From UBA5436 sp964346085 (GTDB taxonomy: Bacteria; Bacillota; Clostridia; Saccharofermentanales; DTU023): 45,645 nt of DNA. Location: NCBI GenBank assembly GCA_964346085.1, contig CAYFSZ010000003.1, positions 1-45,645 on the forward strand. The letters are read 5' to 3'. Positions 45,580 to 45,645 of the stretch are shown piece by piece (positions within the stretch are counted from its first letter, which is position 1; the number at the start of each line of letters is the position of its first letter). Below the pieces are notes generated by a model. It searched no databases and was not told where the DNA came from. It saw nothing but the letters and a program-made list of their open reading frames with translations. The translations under genes were made by a program, and so were the position numbers.

Positions 45580-45645
45580 GGGAGTTTTTGTTTAGGTTTT
45601 GACTTTGGGGTTTCCGTTTTAAGATTGCTTATCGAGTTTGCTTCT

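Overview
The window is a gene-dense, AT-rich stretch of a low-GC Gram-positive (Bacillota) chromosome. Evidence for this includes SepF, a ClpE-type ATPase, MutS2, a dnaE-pfkA neighbourhood, a glgC/glgD pair, paired TIGR03960/TIGR03936-type radical SAM genes, strong AGGAGG ribosome binding sites and a methionine gamma-lyase/HlyD/YlmE/SepF cluster. The last points towards Clostridia-like lineages, but I cannot place the organism more precisely. Every gene I can support lies on the minus strand, so the window reads from right (45.6 kb) to left. I see no transposase, phage gene, CRISPR array or rRNA.

From right to left: (1) infC-rpmI-rplT translation operon with a near-consensus promoter, an attenuator-like leader and infC apparently starting at AUC; then a TrmH/SpoU-type RNA methyltransferase and uvrA. 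(2) A tight run clpE, DUF975 membrane protein, NfeD-like protein, B12-binding radical SAM/DUF4080, pgi (own promoter), B12-binding radical SAM (TIGR03960-like), DUF2344, a large SGNH (sialate O-acetylesterase-like) protein and valS, many with overlapping ends. (3) fba with its own promoter and terminator, then a broken ilvE whose catalytic middle is deleted, in the only sizeable gene-poor gap (about 24.44-24.80 kb). (4) cdd-udp pyrimidine salvage, then a family 4 uracil-DNA glycosylase overlapping uvrB. (5) pgcA-dnaE-pfkA-mutS2. (6) the glycogen operon glgB-glgC-glgD-glgA with promoter and terminator. (7) tRNA-Leu(GAG) with strong promoter and terminator, then methionine gamma-lyase-like, HlyD-like and YlmE genes. 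(8) sepF and coaW, and possibly the 5' end of another gene running off the left edge.

Functionally this is mostly core metabolism and information processing. pgi, pfkA and fba give upper glycolysis; pgcA with glgC/D/A/B makes glycogen from glucose-6-phosphate; uvrA, uvrB, Udg and MutS2 handle DNA and ribosome maintenance. The most notable observations are the ilvE deletion pseudogene with a junction consistent with short direct-repeat recombination, the AUC start of infC, the tRNA-to-mgl arrangement lacking an obvious second promoter, two terminators abutted by extended -10 elements, and a cytoplasmic-looking SGNH esterase embedded among radical SAM and tRNA synthetase genes. I do not see a convincing new multi-gene system; the clpE/DUF975/NfeD-like/radical SAM run is the best candidate for one.
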